Assembly: GCA_040881175.1 (NCBI GenBank) | Contig: JBBEDS010000019.1 | Location: 1-18,034, forward strand | Reading direction: 5' to 3' | DNA from: JBBEDS01 sp040881175 | GTDB lineage: Bacteria; Patescibacteriota; Minisyncoccia; 2-02-FULL-40-12; IGHO2-01-FULL-4-A | DNA: 18,034 nucleotides | Part shown: piece by piece, positions 1-6,138 of the stretch | Numbering within the stretch: the first letter of the stretch is position 1 | How the letters are laid out: each line of letters starts with the position of its first letter | Position numbers and translations under genes: made by a program | The notes under the pieces: model-generated | Seen by the model: only the letters and a program-made list of their open reading frames with translations | Database searches by the model: none | Told to the model about the DNA's origin: nothing

Positions 1-73
1 GTGCCCTCGTCAGGATTCGAACCTGAATTACGAGATCCGCAATCTCGCGTTCTATCCATTGAACTACGAGGGC
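1..73 (-). tRNA. tRNA-Arg (anticodon GCG)
   Basis: On the minus strand the sequence folds as a complete cloverleaf. The acceptor GCCCTCG pairs with CGAGGGC, the D-arm is GTTC/GAAC with GG in the loop, the anticodon stem is CGAGA/TCTCG around loop TTGCGGA, and the T-arm is TCAGG/CCTGA with loop TTCGAAT. The anticodon is GCG, reading CGC and CGU arginine codons. The discriminator is A, followed by a C at the very edge of the window, so an encoded CCA is possible but cut off. Only 2 nt separate its 5' end from the stop codon of the upstream gene, so it is probably cut out of an mRNA by RNase P. Most bacteria use an ACG (inosine) anticodon for this box, so GCG is unusual. Confidence 0.93.
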
Positions 74-75
74 TT

Positions 76-735
76 TTAAATTCCTAGCTTCCTAGATAGA
101 GTATCGGCCAGCGTGTCCTCGTGCTCTATCTCGGGTATGAAATCTAGCAAAAAAGATCTTATCTGTACAGGATTCTGGTCGGTTAAAGGAATCTTAACGT
201 AAAACATATACCATTTTTTAAATTGTAGGCTCAATTCTTTGATCTCAAGCTCAGGCTCGTACTCTATCCAAAAGGATTTGATGTCCTTAAAGCGAAACAT
301 TCTGTCTCCGGCCCTGACACCGAGAGGCCCTACATCAAAATTAGCTATCTCCGGTTTTCTGTACCCATTTGCTAACACCACTACTCCGAGCAAAGCAAAA
401 AATATTGTTGTAATGATATTCTCCTGAAAAATCTGTACCAGAGCAGCAATCGCGAAGAGAGAGATTGCAATTATATTTATGCTCAGCGCCCTCGGGGCAT
501 GGTGGAAAAGGGGACCGCTCCACGAGATGGAGTCGTTTTCCGTATCAATTAGGTCATCCGTACGGCTAACGGTTGTATCGGCTATAGGTTCGAGCTCCTC
601 TTCAATGATTTTTTCTCGGATAGGTCGTGGAGGACTGGAGCTAGCTGCCTGCTTATGTTTCCTAAAAGAAAATGAGCTACTCTCGGGCTTTGCTTTTTGT
701 TCATTTAACTTTTTTAGGTCAATTATTCTTGCCAT
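76..735 (-). CDS. Hypothetical membrane protein, possible PH-like C-terminal domain
   Basis: A 219-residue protein I do not recognise by name. Residues 1-75 are polar, rich in Ser, Lys and Glu, and likely disordered. Two hydrophobic segments follow at about 84-102 and 105-123, forming a probable membrane hairpin. Residues 128-219 form a soluble domain alternating short hydrophobic and charged stretches (GPLGVRAGD, FKDIKSFWIEYEP). This resembles the membrane-anchored PH-like (YdbT/DUF304-type) architecture, but that is inference from pattern only. The ATG lies 1 nt after the stop of the SpeD-like gene, with no Shine-Dalgarno, so translation is probably coupled. The stop codon is 2 nt from tRNA-Arg. 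Function unknown; both ends of the protein would be cytoplasmic if the hairpin topology is right. Confidence 0.8.
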   Translation of the reverse strand: MARIIDLKKLNEQKAKPESSSFSFRKHKQAASSSPPRPIREKIIEEELEPIADTTVSRTDDLIDTENDSISWSGPLFHHAPRALSINIIAISLFAIAALVQIFQENIITTIFFALLGVVVLANGYRKPEIANFDVGPLGVRAGDRMFRFKDIKSFWIEYEPELEIKELSLQFKKWYMFYVKIPLTDQNPVQIRSFLLDFIPEIEHEDTLADTLSRKLGI

Positions 736-736
736 G

Positions 737-1078
737 CTAGAAACTTTTAAAAACTAATTTGGTAGCTTTGAAGAAATCTTTAGTGAATTTAACAGCAACT
801 TTAACATCGAATTTCTTACAGGTATAGATATCGGAGCTGAAAAAGGTTGTTGGCTTATCCCAGGCATAGAAATGACAGCCAGATGTCTCCCAATGTATCC
901 AACCGGCCCAGCCAAACTTTGGAGATTTGTGGGTAATTGGCTTTACTAACGTCTTCATCTTTAATTCTACGGAAAGCTGTGCTAAATATTCCCGAATCTG
1001 CTTGTCAGTAATCGGGTCCTTGCATTTGCCTTCTACGACTAGCCTCTGCCTAAAGATTTTGGGAGCCAGGTTTATCAC
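737..1078 (-). CDS. SpeD-family (S-adenosylmethionine decarboxylase-like) pyruvoyl protein
   Basis: A 113-residue protein resembling the small bacterial AdoMet decarboxylase (SpeD) fold. SpeD cleaves itself at Glu-Ser to create a pyruvoyl group. Here the matching region reads ETSGCHFYAW, putting Ser66 at the pyruvoyl position. The downstream DIYTC (Cys87) matches the conserved catalytic Cys. The residue aligned by eye to catalytic His68 of SpeD is Tyr71, and the residue before the Ser is Thr rather than Glu. Work on such divergent homologues in CPR and phages has shown some to be pyruvoyl-dependent ornithine or arginine decarboxylases, so AdoMet should not be assumed as the substrate. It starts with GTG, overlapping the upstream TGA by 4 nt, with AGAGG upstream as a Shine-Dalgarno. 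No spermidine synthase is visible nearby. Confidence 0.75.
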   Translation of the reverse strand: MINLAPKIFRQRLVVEGKCKDPITDKQIREYLAQLSVELKMKTLVKPITHKSPKFGWAGWIHWETSGCHFYAWDKPTTFFSSDIYTCKKFDVKVAVKFTKDFFKATKLVFKSF

Positions 1079-1314
1079 TTGTTATCCTCTAGATGCTTTT
1101 TCTTTTTGTTAACTAAGAAAATGTATATTATCTCCAGAATCCCTGCAGTATTTACTATCAGAAGAATAATAAACCATTTCTTTTGAGAGAGTCTTGCTGA
1201 CTTCCACAGGGCAATTCCTTTCCAAATAGTACCCCATATGAGCAGGAGGGCTATTATGATAAGGGCCGATGAATCGGATACTGAGTTTGCGAATAAGAGA
1301 TTTAGGTCGTTCAT
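1075..1314 (-). CDS. DUF5652 family small membrane protein
   Basis: A 79-residue integral membrane protein with two hydrophobic segments, about residues 17-36 and 47-67, and a Lys-rich end (NKKKKHLEDNK). The patterns WKGIALWKSAR and KKWFIILLIVNTAGILEIIY are typical of DUF5652, a family I know mainly from Patescibacteria; it supports the lineage assignment. It lies 60 nt downstream of tRNA-Ser(TGA) and overlaps the SpeD-like gene by 4 nt (GTGA), so the two are translationally coupled. No clear Shine-Dalgarno precedes the ATG. Function is not known for this family. Confidence 0.85.
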   Translation of the reverse strand: MNDLNLLFANSVSDSSALIIIALLLIWGTIWKGIALWKSARLSQKKWFIILLIVNTAGILEIIYIFLVNKKKKHLEDNK

Positions 1315-1374
1315 AGTTTGTTATTACCTTTTAATTTTACAATAGTTTTAATTTTTTGGCTTTAGCCCTATGAC

Positions 1375-1463
1375 TGGCGGAGGGGGTGAGATTCGAACTC
1401 ACGAGTCCCTTGCGGGACGACGGTTTTCAAGACCGTTGGAATAAACCACTATCCGACCCCTCC
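1375..1463 (-). tRNA. tRNA-Ser (anticodon TGA), CCA encoded
   Basis: The minus strand has acceptor GGAGGGG/CCCCTCC, anticodon stem ACGGT/ACCGT around loop CTTGAAA (anticodon TGA), a long variable arm typical of serine tRNAs, and T-arm GTGAG/CTCAC with a normal TTCGAAT loop. The discriminator G is followed directly by a genomic CCA. It lies 8 nt downstream of tRNA-Ser(GCT), so the pair is probably made from one transcript. Confidence 0.96.
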
Positions 1464-1471
1464 TAGAAATT

Positions 1472-1561
1472 TGGCGGAGACGGGAGGATTCGAACCTCCG
1501 AAGGGATTTCTCCCTTACCTCGTTAGCAGTGAGGCGCTTTCAACCACTCAGCCACGTCTCC
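1472..1561 (-). tRNA. tRNA-Ser (anticodon GCT), CCA encoded
   Basis: The minus strand has acceptor GGAGACG/CGTCTCC, anticodon loop CTGCTAA (anticodon GCT, reading AGC/AGU), a long class II variable arm, and T-arm GGAGG/CCTCC with loop TTCGAAT. Discriminator G and CCA are encoded. The last pair of the anticodon stem (31-39) is an A-C mismatch. It lies 40 nt downstream of the topA stop with no terminator seen between, so co-transcription with topA is likely. Confidence 0.96.
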
Positions 1562-1601
1562 ATAATTACTGCATTTTAACACATTTTGAGCGTTTTTCAA
1601 C

Positions 1602-3797
1602 CTAACTACTCTTTCTATTATATGCCTTCCTAGCTTTGGGCGGGTTCTCTTTCCAGTGCTCGAAAGCCTCTTTTATATCCTCCTCTCTCTCGGGCTTTTT
1701 ACCCATGACAAAGTTACAGTCCGGCCACCTGGAACAGGCATAAAAAGTCTTGCCTCTACCTCGAGACTTTTTCTCCACTACATCTCCTTCCTGGCAGTTA
1801 GGACATTTAAATCCTGTTTTGTTTAGAATCTTGGCGATACCCTTACAATTCGGGTAATCGCTACAGCCTAAAAAGAATCCAAACCTTCCACGTTTAACCT
1901 TCATCGGCTTATCGCAAATCGGGCACTTTTCATCTTCGGTTTTCTCCTCAAGCTCTTTTATCTTCGCAGCCTCTTCGGGCAAAGGCTGAGTAACTTTGCT
2001 GCCGGGCTCGGGACAGGCAAGGAATTTTCCGCTTCTACCAAACTTAATTATCATCATCTTGCCACAATGTTGGCATGGCGTCTCAGAAATTTCAGTTAAT
2101 TTCTCTACGCTGGCTTCTTTTTCTTCCAAATGTTTTTTGAATGGGACATAGAATTGCTTAATTACTGGCACCCACCTGATCTTTCCTTCGGCAATATTAT
2201 CCAGCTCCTCTTCTATATGTGAGGTGAAGTTAATATCTACTATCTCTGGGAAGTTTTCGACTAACATGTCGTTTACAAGTATGCCGATTTCAGTCGGCTT
2301 GTATTTCTTCTCAATTTTCTCCACGTAGTCCCTGTCTTGAATAGTCGCCAAGGTAGGCGCGTAGGTCGATGGTCTGCCGACTCCGTGAGATTCCAAGGCT
2401 TTAATTAATGTGGCGTCGGTATATCGAGGAGGGGGTTCGGTGAAATGCTGCAACGAGAGCAACTCTACCAGGCTCAAGACCGAACCAACCGATAACTCCG
2501 GCAAATGTCCTTCTTCATTCTCATCTTCACTATCGTCTCTGCCTTCGGTGTAAACTTTTATGAAACCCTCGAATTTAACAATTTGCCCGTTGGCTCGGAA
2601 AATATATTTATCTTTGGCTTGGATATCTACAGCGGTTTGGTCAAAAACAGCAGGCTGCATCTGACTGGCCAAAGTTCTTTTCCAGATGAGCTCGTAGAGC
2701 TTCTTCTGCTTGCTATCCAGTTTGCTTCCCAAGATATCCGGCGTGTCCTTTAAATTGGTGGGCCTGACAGCTTCGTGCGCCTCCTGGGCTCCTTTTGACT
2801 TATTAGCGTAGTACCTTGGCTTCTCCAGAGTATATTCTTTACCGAAAAGATCGCCGATAACCTGTTGGGCCTGCACCAAGGCAGACTGGGCCAAGCTCAG
2901 ACTATCGGTTCTCATATATGTTATGTGGCCGGTCTCATAGAGCTGCTGAGCGATGACCATCGTCTGCTTAGCAGACATACCTAACTTTCTTGAAGCTTCC
3001 TGCTGCAGGGTAGAGGTAGTGAACGGGGGAGAGGGATTCCTGGTTACTTCCTTCTTGGCTACATCTATTACTTTATACTCCGCATCCTTAAGAGAACGGG
3101 TAATGTATTCCGCTTCATCTTTATTAGGAACATCCAATTTGCCGAGACTCTTTCCGCCTATCTTTATTAATCGTGCGCGAAAAACTTTCTTGTCATCCTT
3201 TTTATTCAGGTCAGCCTCAATGGACCAGTATTCCTGTTTTACGAATTTTTCTATTTCTCTTTCGCGCTCAACAACCAACCTTACGGCAACACTCTGAACT
3301 CTTCCCGCTGAAAGTCCGTAGCGAATCTTTCGCCACAGGAATGGGGAGAGCTCATATCCTACCAATCGGTCCAATATGCGCCGGGCCTGCTGGGCATCGA
3401 CAAGGTTTTTGTCTATCTCCCTAGGGTTCTCGAGCGCTTTCTGAATGGCAGTTTTTGTTATCTCATGGAAAACTATCCTTTCTGTCTTCTTTTTTTCTTT
3501 TTCCAAGCCTAAAGCCGAGACCAGATGCCAGGCGATAGCTTCTCCTTCTCGATCCTCATCAGTAGCCAATATGACGGTATCGGCTTTGGATAGCGCCTGT
3601 TTTAACTCAGCCAGGTTCTTCTTGGCTTTAGCAGGGATGGTGTATTTCGGCTCAAAGTCTTTTTCTACATCCACGCCCAACTTTGACTTTGGCAAGTCAC
3701 GGACATGACCGTAAGACGAACGCACTAAATAGTCGCTTCCAAGAAACTTTGAGATGGTCTTTGCTTTAGTTGGCGACTCTACTATTACTAAGTTCAT
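1602..3797 (-). CDS. topA: DNA topoisomerase I (type IA)
   Basis: A 731-residue type IA topoisomerase that relaxes negatively supercoiled DNA through a covalent 5'-phosphotyrosine. The N-terminal TOPRIM domain shows VESPTKA (Glu7) and ATDEDREGE (Asp80, Asp82, Glu84) for Mg2+ binding. The active-site tyrosine is Tyr294 in ITYMRTDS. The conserved HEAVRPT and SHGVGRPSTYAP motifs lie at about 341 and 470. Three C-terminal zinc-finger units follow. Units two (Cys625, 628, 645, 651) and three (Cys665, 668, 688, 694) have four cysteines. Unit one (Cys575, 578, 595) has lost its fourth, where PEPGSKVT replaces the usual Cys-containing end. The gene starts 9 nt after the dprA stop, without a Shine-Dalgarno, and probably shares the dprA transcript. 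Length is normal for short bacterial TopA. Confidence 0.97.
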   Translation of the reverse strand: MNLVIVESPTKAKTISKFLGSDYLVRSSYGHVRDLPKSKLGVDVEKDFEPKYTIPAKAKKNLAELKQALSKADTVILATDEDREGEAIAWHLVSALGLEKEKKKTERIVFHEITKTAIQKALENPREIDKNLVDAQQARRILDRLVGYELSPFLWRKIRYGLSAGRVQSVAVRLVVEREREIEKFVKQEYWSIEADLNKKDDKKVFRARLIKIGGKSLGKLDVPNKDEAEYITRSLKDAEYKVIDVAKKEVTRNPSPPFTTSTLQQEASRKLGMSAKQTMVIAQQLYETGHITYMRTDSLSLAQSALVQAQQVIGDLFGKEYTLEKPRYYANKSKGAQEAHEAVRPTNLKDTPDILGSKLDSKQKKLYELIWKRTLASQMQPAVFDQTAVDIQAKDKYIFRANGQIVKFEGFIKVYTEGRDDSEDENEEGHLPELSVGSVLSLVELLSLQHFTEPPPRYTDATLIKALESHGVGRPSTYAPTLATIQDRDYVEKIEKKYKPTEIGILVNDMLVENFPEIVDINFTSHIEEELDNIAEGKIRWVPVIKQFYVPFKKHLEEKEASVEKLTEISETPCQHCGKMMIIKFGRSGKFLACPEPGSKVTQPLPEEAAKIKELEEKTEDEKCPICDKPMKVKRGRFGFFLGCSDYPNCKGIAKILNKTGFKCPNCQEGDVVEKKSRGRGKTFYACSRWPDCNFVMGKKPEREEDIKEAFEHWKENPPKARKAYNRKSS

Positions 3798-3806
3798 TTA
3801 TTTAAA

Positions 3807-4691
3807 TTAATATTCTTCTAAAATATCCTCTATGGAAGAAACTAACTTCGCTCCTTTCTTTATTATATTATTCGTGCCAAAAGAAGTTCTGGCAAATATA
3901 TCTCCGGGGATAGCGAAGACATCGCGGTTCTGATCGACGGCGCATTTGGCAGTTATCATCGCTCCACTTTTAATATCCGCCTCTACTACCAGCACGCCCT
4001 TCGACAATCCGGTTATGATCCTATTCCTCTGCGGGCCGGTGAATCTGGAACCGTATACTCCGGGCGCATACTCGCTCATGACTGTACCGCCAGACTGTAT
4101 TATCTCCCTGGCCAAAGCCTGATTCTGCCTAGGATATATTGTCTGATCATCAATGCCACAACCGAGGACTGCGATTGTTTTTACCCTGGCCGCAAGCGCA
4201 GATCGGTGGGCAACGGTATCAATTCCGAGCGCTAAGCCACTGACTATTACGAAACCGCTCTTTGCCAAGTCTGCAGTCAGACGAGAAGCGCTTCTCTCTC
4301 CGTACTCGGACATGGCCCTAGTGCCGACAACTGCGAAGCAATCTTCATTCCAGACATCTTTCGAGCCCCGAGTATATATTAGGAAGGGGGGATCGCTGAT
4401 ATGCCGGAGCAAAGTGGGGTAATTATTATCATAAACCGTAATCATGTCAATTTTTTCCTTTTTGAGCCTGCCCCATTCCAGGTCCGAATCGATACTATCT
4501 CTAATTTTTTTAAAATCAACTGCCTCCAGTTTTCCTTCAGCGTTTCTTCTTCTTGGAAGGAACCCGGACAAGTCGGAATTCCACGCTCGCTGCCAATCGC
4601 CGGCGAAGGTATCGTAAATTTTTTGCAACGCTCCAATCTTCGCCATGGCAACCTTGCTGATCGCGTTTAAAAATTTCCAATTCTCGTCCAT
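3807..4691 (-). CDS. dprA: DNA-processing protein DprA
   Basis: A 294-residue DprA/Smf protein. In natural transformation DprA protects incoming single-stranded DNA and loads RecA; competence machinery is widespread in CPR genomes. The Rossmann-like core carries VGTR (122-125), SGLALGIDTVAH (151-162), a GPQRNRIITGLS stretch (219-230, normally FPxRNRIIAGLS), EADIKSGAMITA (237-248) and the late IPGD motif (261-264). A divergent N-terminal region of about 85 residues may be the SAM-like domain. The protein stops soon after the core, so the C-terminal winged-helix domain found in many DprA proteins is absent. A promoter is placed only 8 nt from the ATG, so the mRNA is probably leaderless. The gene is followed at once by topA. 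Confidence 0.95.
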   Translation of the reverse strand: MDENWKFLNAISKVAMAKIGALQKIYDTFAGDWQRAWNSDLSGFLPRRRNAEGKLEAVDFKKIRDSIDSDLEWGRLKKEKIDMITVYDNNYPTLLRHISDPPFLIYTRGSKDVWNEDCFAVVGTRAMSEYGERSASRLTADLAKSGFVIVSGLALGIDTVAHRSALAARVKTIAVLGCGIDDQTIYPRQNQALAREIIQSGGTVMSEYAPGVYGSRFTGPQRNRIITGLSKGVLVVEADIKSGAMITAKCAVDQNRDVFAIPGDIFARTSFGTNNIIKKGAKLVSSIEDILEEY

Positions 4692-4699
4692 ATACGTGA

Positions 4700-4728
4700 A
4701 TAGTAAGTTAAAGAGAAATCTTTGACAA
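4700..4728 (-). promoter_or_regulatory. Predicted dprA promoter (leaderless)
   Basis: On the minus strand TTGTCA (4728-4723), a 17-nt spacer and TACTAT (4705-4700) match a sigma70-type promoter. The -10 ends 8 nt before the dprA ATG, so transcription would begin about 2 nt from the start codon. The -35 abuts the T-run of the pth terminator and overlaps a plus-strand TTGACA. Confidence 0.55.
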
Positions 4729-4750
4729 CAAAAAAGCCCTTTGCTATATC
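4722..4750 (+). promoter_or_regulatory. Possible plus-strand promoter for a small RNA
   Basis: A consensus -35 TTGACA (4722-4727), 17-nt spacer and TATATC (4745-4750) would start RNA near 4757, just at the foot of the long hairpin at 4761-4845. Caution: the -35 is largely the complement of the dprA -35 on the other strand, so that part of the match is not independent evidence. Confidence 0.35.
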
Positions 4751-4757
4751 CAAAGGG
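4730..4757 (-). terminator. Intrinsic terminator of pth
   Basis: On the minus strand CCCTTTG, loop GATATAG and CAAAGGG form a perfect 7-bp stem, followed by C and six T. It lies 87 nt downstream of the pth stop and directly before the dprA promoter, separating the two units. Confidence 0.75.
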
Positions 4758-4889
4758 TCGAGGTTTTTGTTAATCTGTCGCAAAAGTATCGGTTTCGCCC
4801 TCCTAAGAACCGATGCAATATTTTGCGGCAGGTTAATAGAAACTTAGCGCAAGCTCTCCGCCAGTTTCTCGAGAGCTTCTTTTATTATT
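4757..4889 (+). ncRNA. Candidate small RNA: long hairpin with anti-SD-like loop, antisense to pth end
   Basis: From 4761 to 4845 the plus strand forms 25 consecutive pairs, a 4-nt bulge (AATA, 4817-4820), 9 more pairs (4786-4794 with 4808-4816) and a 13-nt loop (4795-4807) containing CCTCCT. None of the 34 pairs is a mismatch on the plus strand. Six are G-U wobbles (4762/4844, 4767/4839, 4769/4837, 4774/4832, 4778/4828, 4787/4815), and these would be A-C mismatches in minus-strand RNA. A second hairpin AAGCTCTC/GAGAGCTT (4851-4878) followed by CTTTTATTATT could be its terminator, lying inside the pth coding region. A promoter-like sequence precedes it. Transcription is inferred, not shown; it could instead be a palindromic DNA repeat or a structured pth 3' end. 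Confidence 0.4.
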
Positions 4890-5407
4890 CCCTCCAGCTC
4901 TTTCTGCTCAGTTTTACTGAAGGGGGTTAAGACAAAGTCTCCGACTGCTTCTTTCTTTGCCTCTAGTGTATCCTGCTTTCTGGCAGTTTGCAGTTTTCTA
5001 TTGGCAACGCCTATACGCACCCTCCAAAATTGATTTGTCCCAAGGTGATCAATTACAGATTGTACTCCATTGTGCCCACCGGATTCTTTAGCGAATGAAA
5101 CTTTAAAACTACCAAAATCTAAATCTAAGTCGTCATGGATCAGGACCACGTCTTCGGTGTTGACCTTATAGAACGCCCTCAACTTGTTTACCGCGTCGCC
5201 GGTCTTGTTCACGAAGGTACGAGGCTTGGCTAATATGGCCTGGCTGCCGTTAAATTCAGCCTTGGCCACATCGGCGTTAAATTTCTTTTCAAAAGAAAAA
5301 ATGGTACCGGCTTTAGCCGTTATCAAATCAATAGCTGCGAAACCTACGTTATGGCGCGTATTGATATATTCTTCCCCAGGATTTCCCAGTCCAATGATCA
5401 GTTTCAT
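4844..5407 (-). CDS. pth: Peptidyl-tRNA hydrolase
   Basis: A 187-residue Pth, which frees tRNA from peptidyl-tRNAs that drop off the ribosome. Family motifs are clear: IIGLGNPGEEY at the N-terminus (Asn9), catalytic His19 in NTRHNVGF, KPRTFVN (61-67, with Val where Met is usual), HDDLDL with Asp92 beside the catalytic His, and SGGHNG with Asn113. Length is close to the usual 185-195 residues. A sigma70-type promoter lies so close to the ATG that the mRNA would have a leader of about 4 nt, and no Shine-Dalgarno is present. The stop codon lies at the foot of a long palindrome, followed by an intrinsic terminator. It diverges from lepB. Confidence 0.97.
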   Translation of the reverse strand: MKLIIGLGNPGEEYINTRHNVGFAAIDLITAKAGTIFSFEKKFNADVAKAEFNGSQAILAKPRTFVNKTGDAVNKLRAFYKVNTEDVVLIHDDLDLDFGSFKVSFAKESGGHNGVQSVIDHLGTNQFWRVRIGVANRKLQTARKQDTLEAKKEAVGDFVLTPFSKTEQKELEGIIKEALEKLAESLR

Positions 5408-5417
5408 ATATTAATAG

Positions 5418-5446
5418 AGTATAGTATCTAATGATAGAAAAGTCAG
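5418..5446 (-). promoter_or_regulatory. Predicted pth promoter (near-leaderless)
   Basis: Minus strand: CTGACT (5446-5441), 17-nt spacer, TATACT (5423-5418). The -10 ends 10 nt before the pth ATG, so the expected start is about 4 nt upstream of the codon, leaving no room for a Shine-Dalgarno. Confidence 0.6.
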
Positions 5447-5469
5447 CATAGAGGAGCGTTTTTTCAGGC

Positions 5470-5498
5470 TTGCTTTTGCCGTTTTTTCGTGCTAAAAT
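5470..5498 (+). promoter_or_regulatory. Predicted lepB operon promoter (near-leaderless)
   Basis: TTGCTT (5470-5475), 17-nt spacer, TAAAAT (5493-5498). The -10 ends 9 nt before the lepB ATG, predicting a transcript that starts about 3 nt before the codon. This is probably the main promoter for the lepB-to-ftsZ block. Confidence 0.6.
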
Positions 5499-5507
5499 AT
5501 AGCCCAG

Positions 5508-6107
5508 ATGGAGGAAATTGAGCCTCAATTCACGCCGGAACAGCCGGCAAGAGACGAATCTTCGCGCCAAGAGGCGCTTGCTTTTATCTGGGGCACCCTA
5601 AAGGTAGTGATCATTTCTCTGGCCATAATAATCCCCGTCAGATATTTCCTGGTTCAGCCATTTTTCGTAAATGGAGCATCCATGGAGGAGACATTCGATG
5701 ATGGCGACTATATCCTCATCGATGAAATAACCTACAGATTCCAGGAGCCCAAGAGGGGCGAAGTAGTCGTATTCAGATTTCCACAGGACACAACTCAGTT
5801 TTTCATTAAAAGAATAGTCGGGCTTCCAGGAGAAACTGTAGAAATTAAAAATGATACGGTAATAATATACGATCAGGAAAATCCTGAAGGATTGATTTTA
5901 GATGAAAGTATATACCTGACGCCGGAACAGCATTCTTTCGGCAATCTACGTATAAAGTTAGACCCGGAAGAATACTTTGTAATGGGGGACAATAGGCTGC
6001 AAAGCTCTGACTCTCGCCGCTGGGGACCAGTAAATCGTTCCCTGATCACTGGCAGAGTCTTTCTAAGAGCCTGGCCAGTAGATAAATTCGGTTTAACTAT
6101 TAAATAA
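5508..6107 (+). CDS. lepB: Signal peptidase I
   Basis: A 199-residue membrane-bound serine/lysine-dyad protease that removes signal peptides from exported proteins. An acidic cytoplasmic N-terminus of about 22 residues precedes one membrane segment (about 26-44). The catalytic domain follows, with the nucleophile Ser58 in NGASMEETF, the general base Lys101 in FFIKRIVGLPGE, and boxes MGDNR (159-163) and SSDSRRWG (166-173). Length fits the compact Gram-positive-like type with one membrane anchor. The start is taken as the ATG directly behind the promoter, making the mRNA essentially leaderless; the next in-frame ATG is Met59, inside the active site, so it cannot be the true start. hisS follows 31 nt later. 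Confidence 0.96.
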   Translation: MEEIEPQFTPEQPARDESSRQEALAFIWGTLKVVIISLAIIIPVRYFLVQPFFVNGASMEETFDDGDYILIDEITYRFQEPKRGEVVVFRFPQDTTQFFIKRIVGLPGETVEIKNDTVIIYDQENPEGLILDESIYLTPEQHSFGNLRIKLDPEEYFVMGDNRLQSSDSRRWGPVNRSLITGRVFLRAWPVDKFGLTIK

Positions 6108-6138
6108 AGTCTCCGCCACAGGGACGACTAAGCGAACT

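Noticed and set aside
1351..1370. GGCT/AGCC hairpin next to a T-run between tRNA-Ser(TGA) and the DUF5652 gene
   Set aside because: The T-run comes before the hairpin on the plus strand and is an A-run after it on the minus strand, so it cannot terminate the minus-strand transcript.
6109..6118. GTCTCCGCCA, identical to the last 10 bases of tRNA-Ser(GCT), upstream of hisS
   Set aside because: It might suggest an attachment site or tRNA remnant, but it is only 10 bases, lies within an operon, and no integrase or wider similarity is present. Chance is the likeliest cause.
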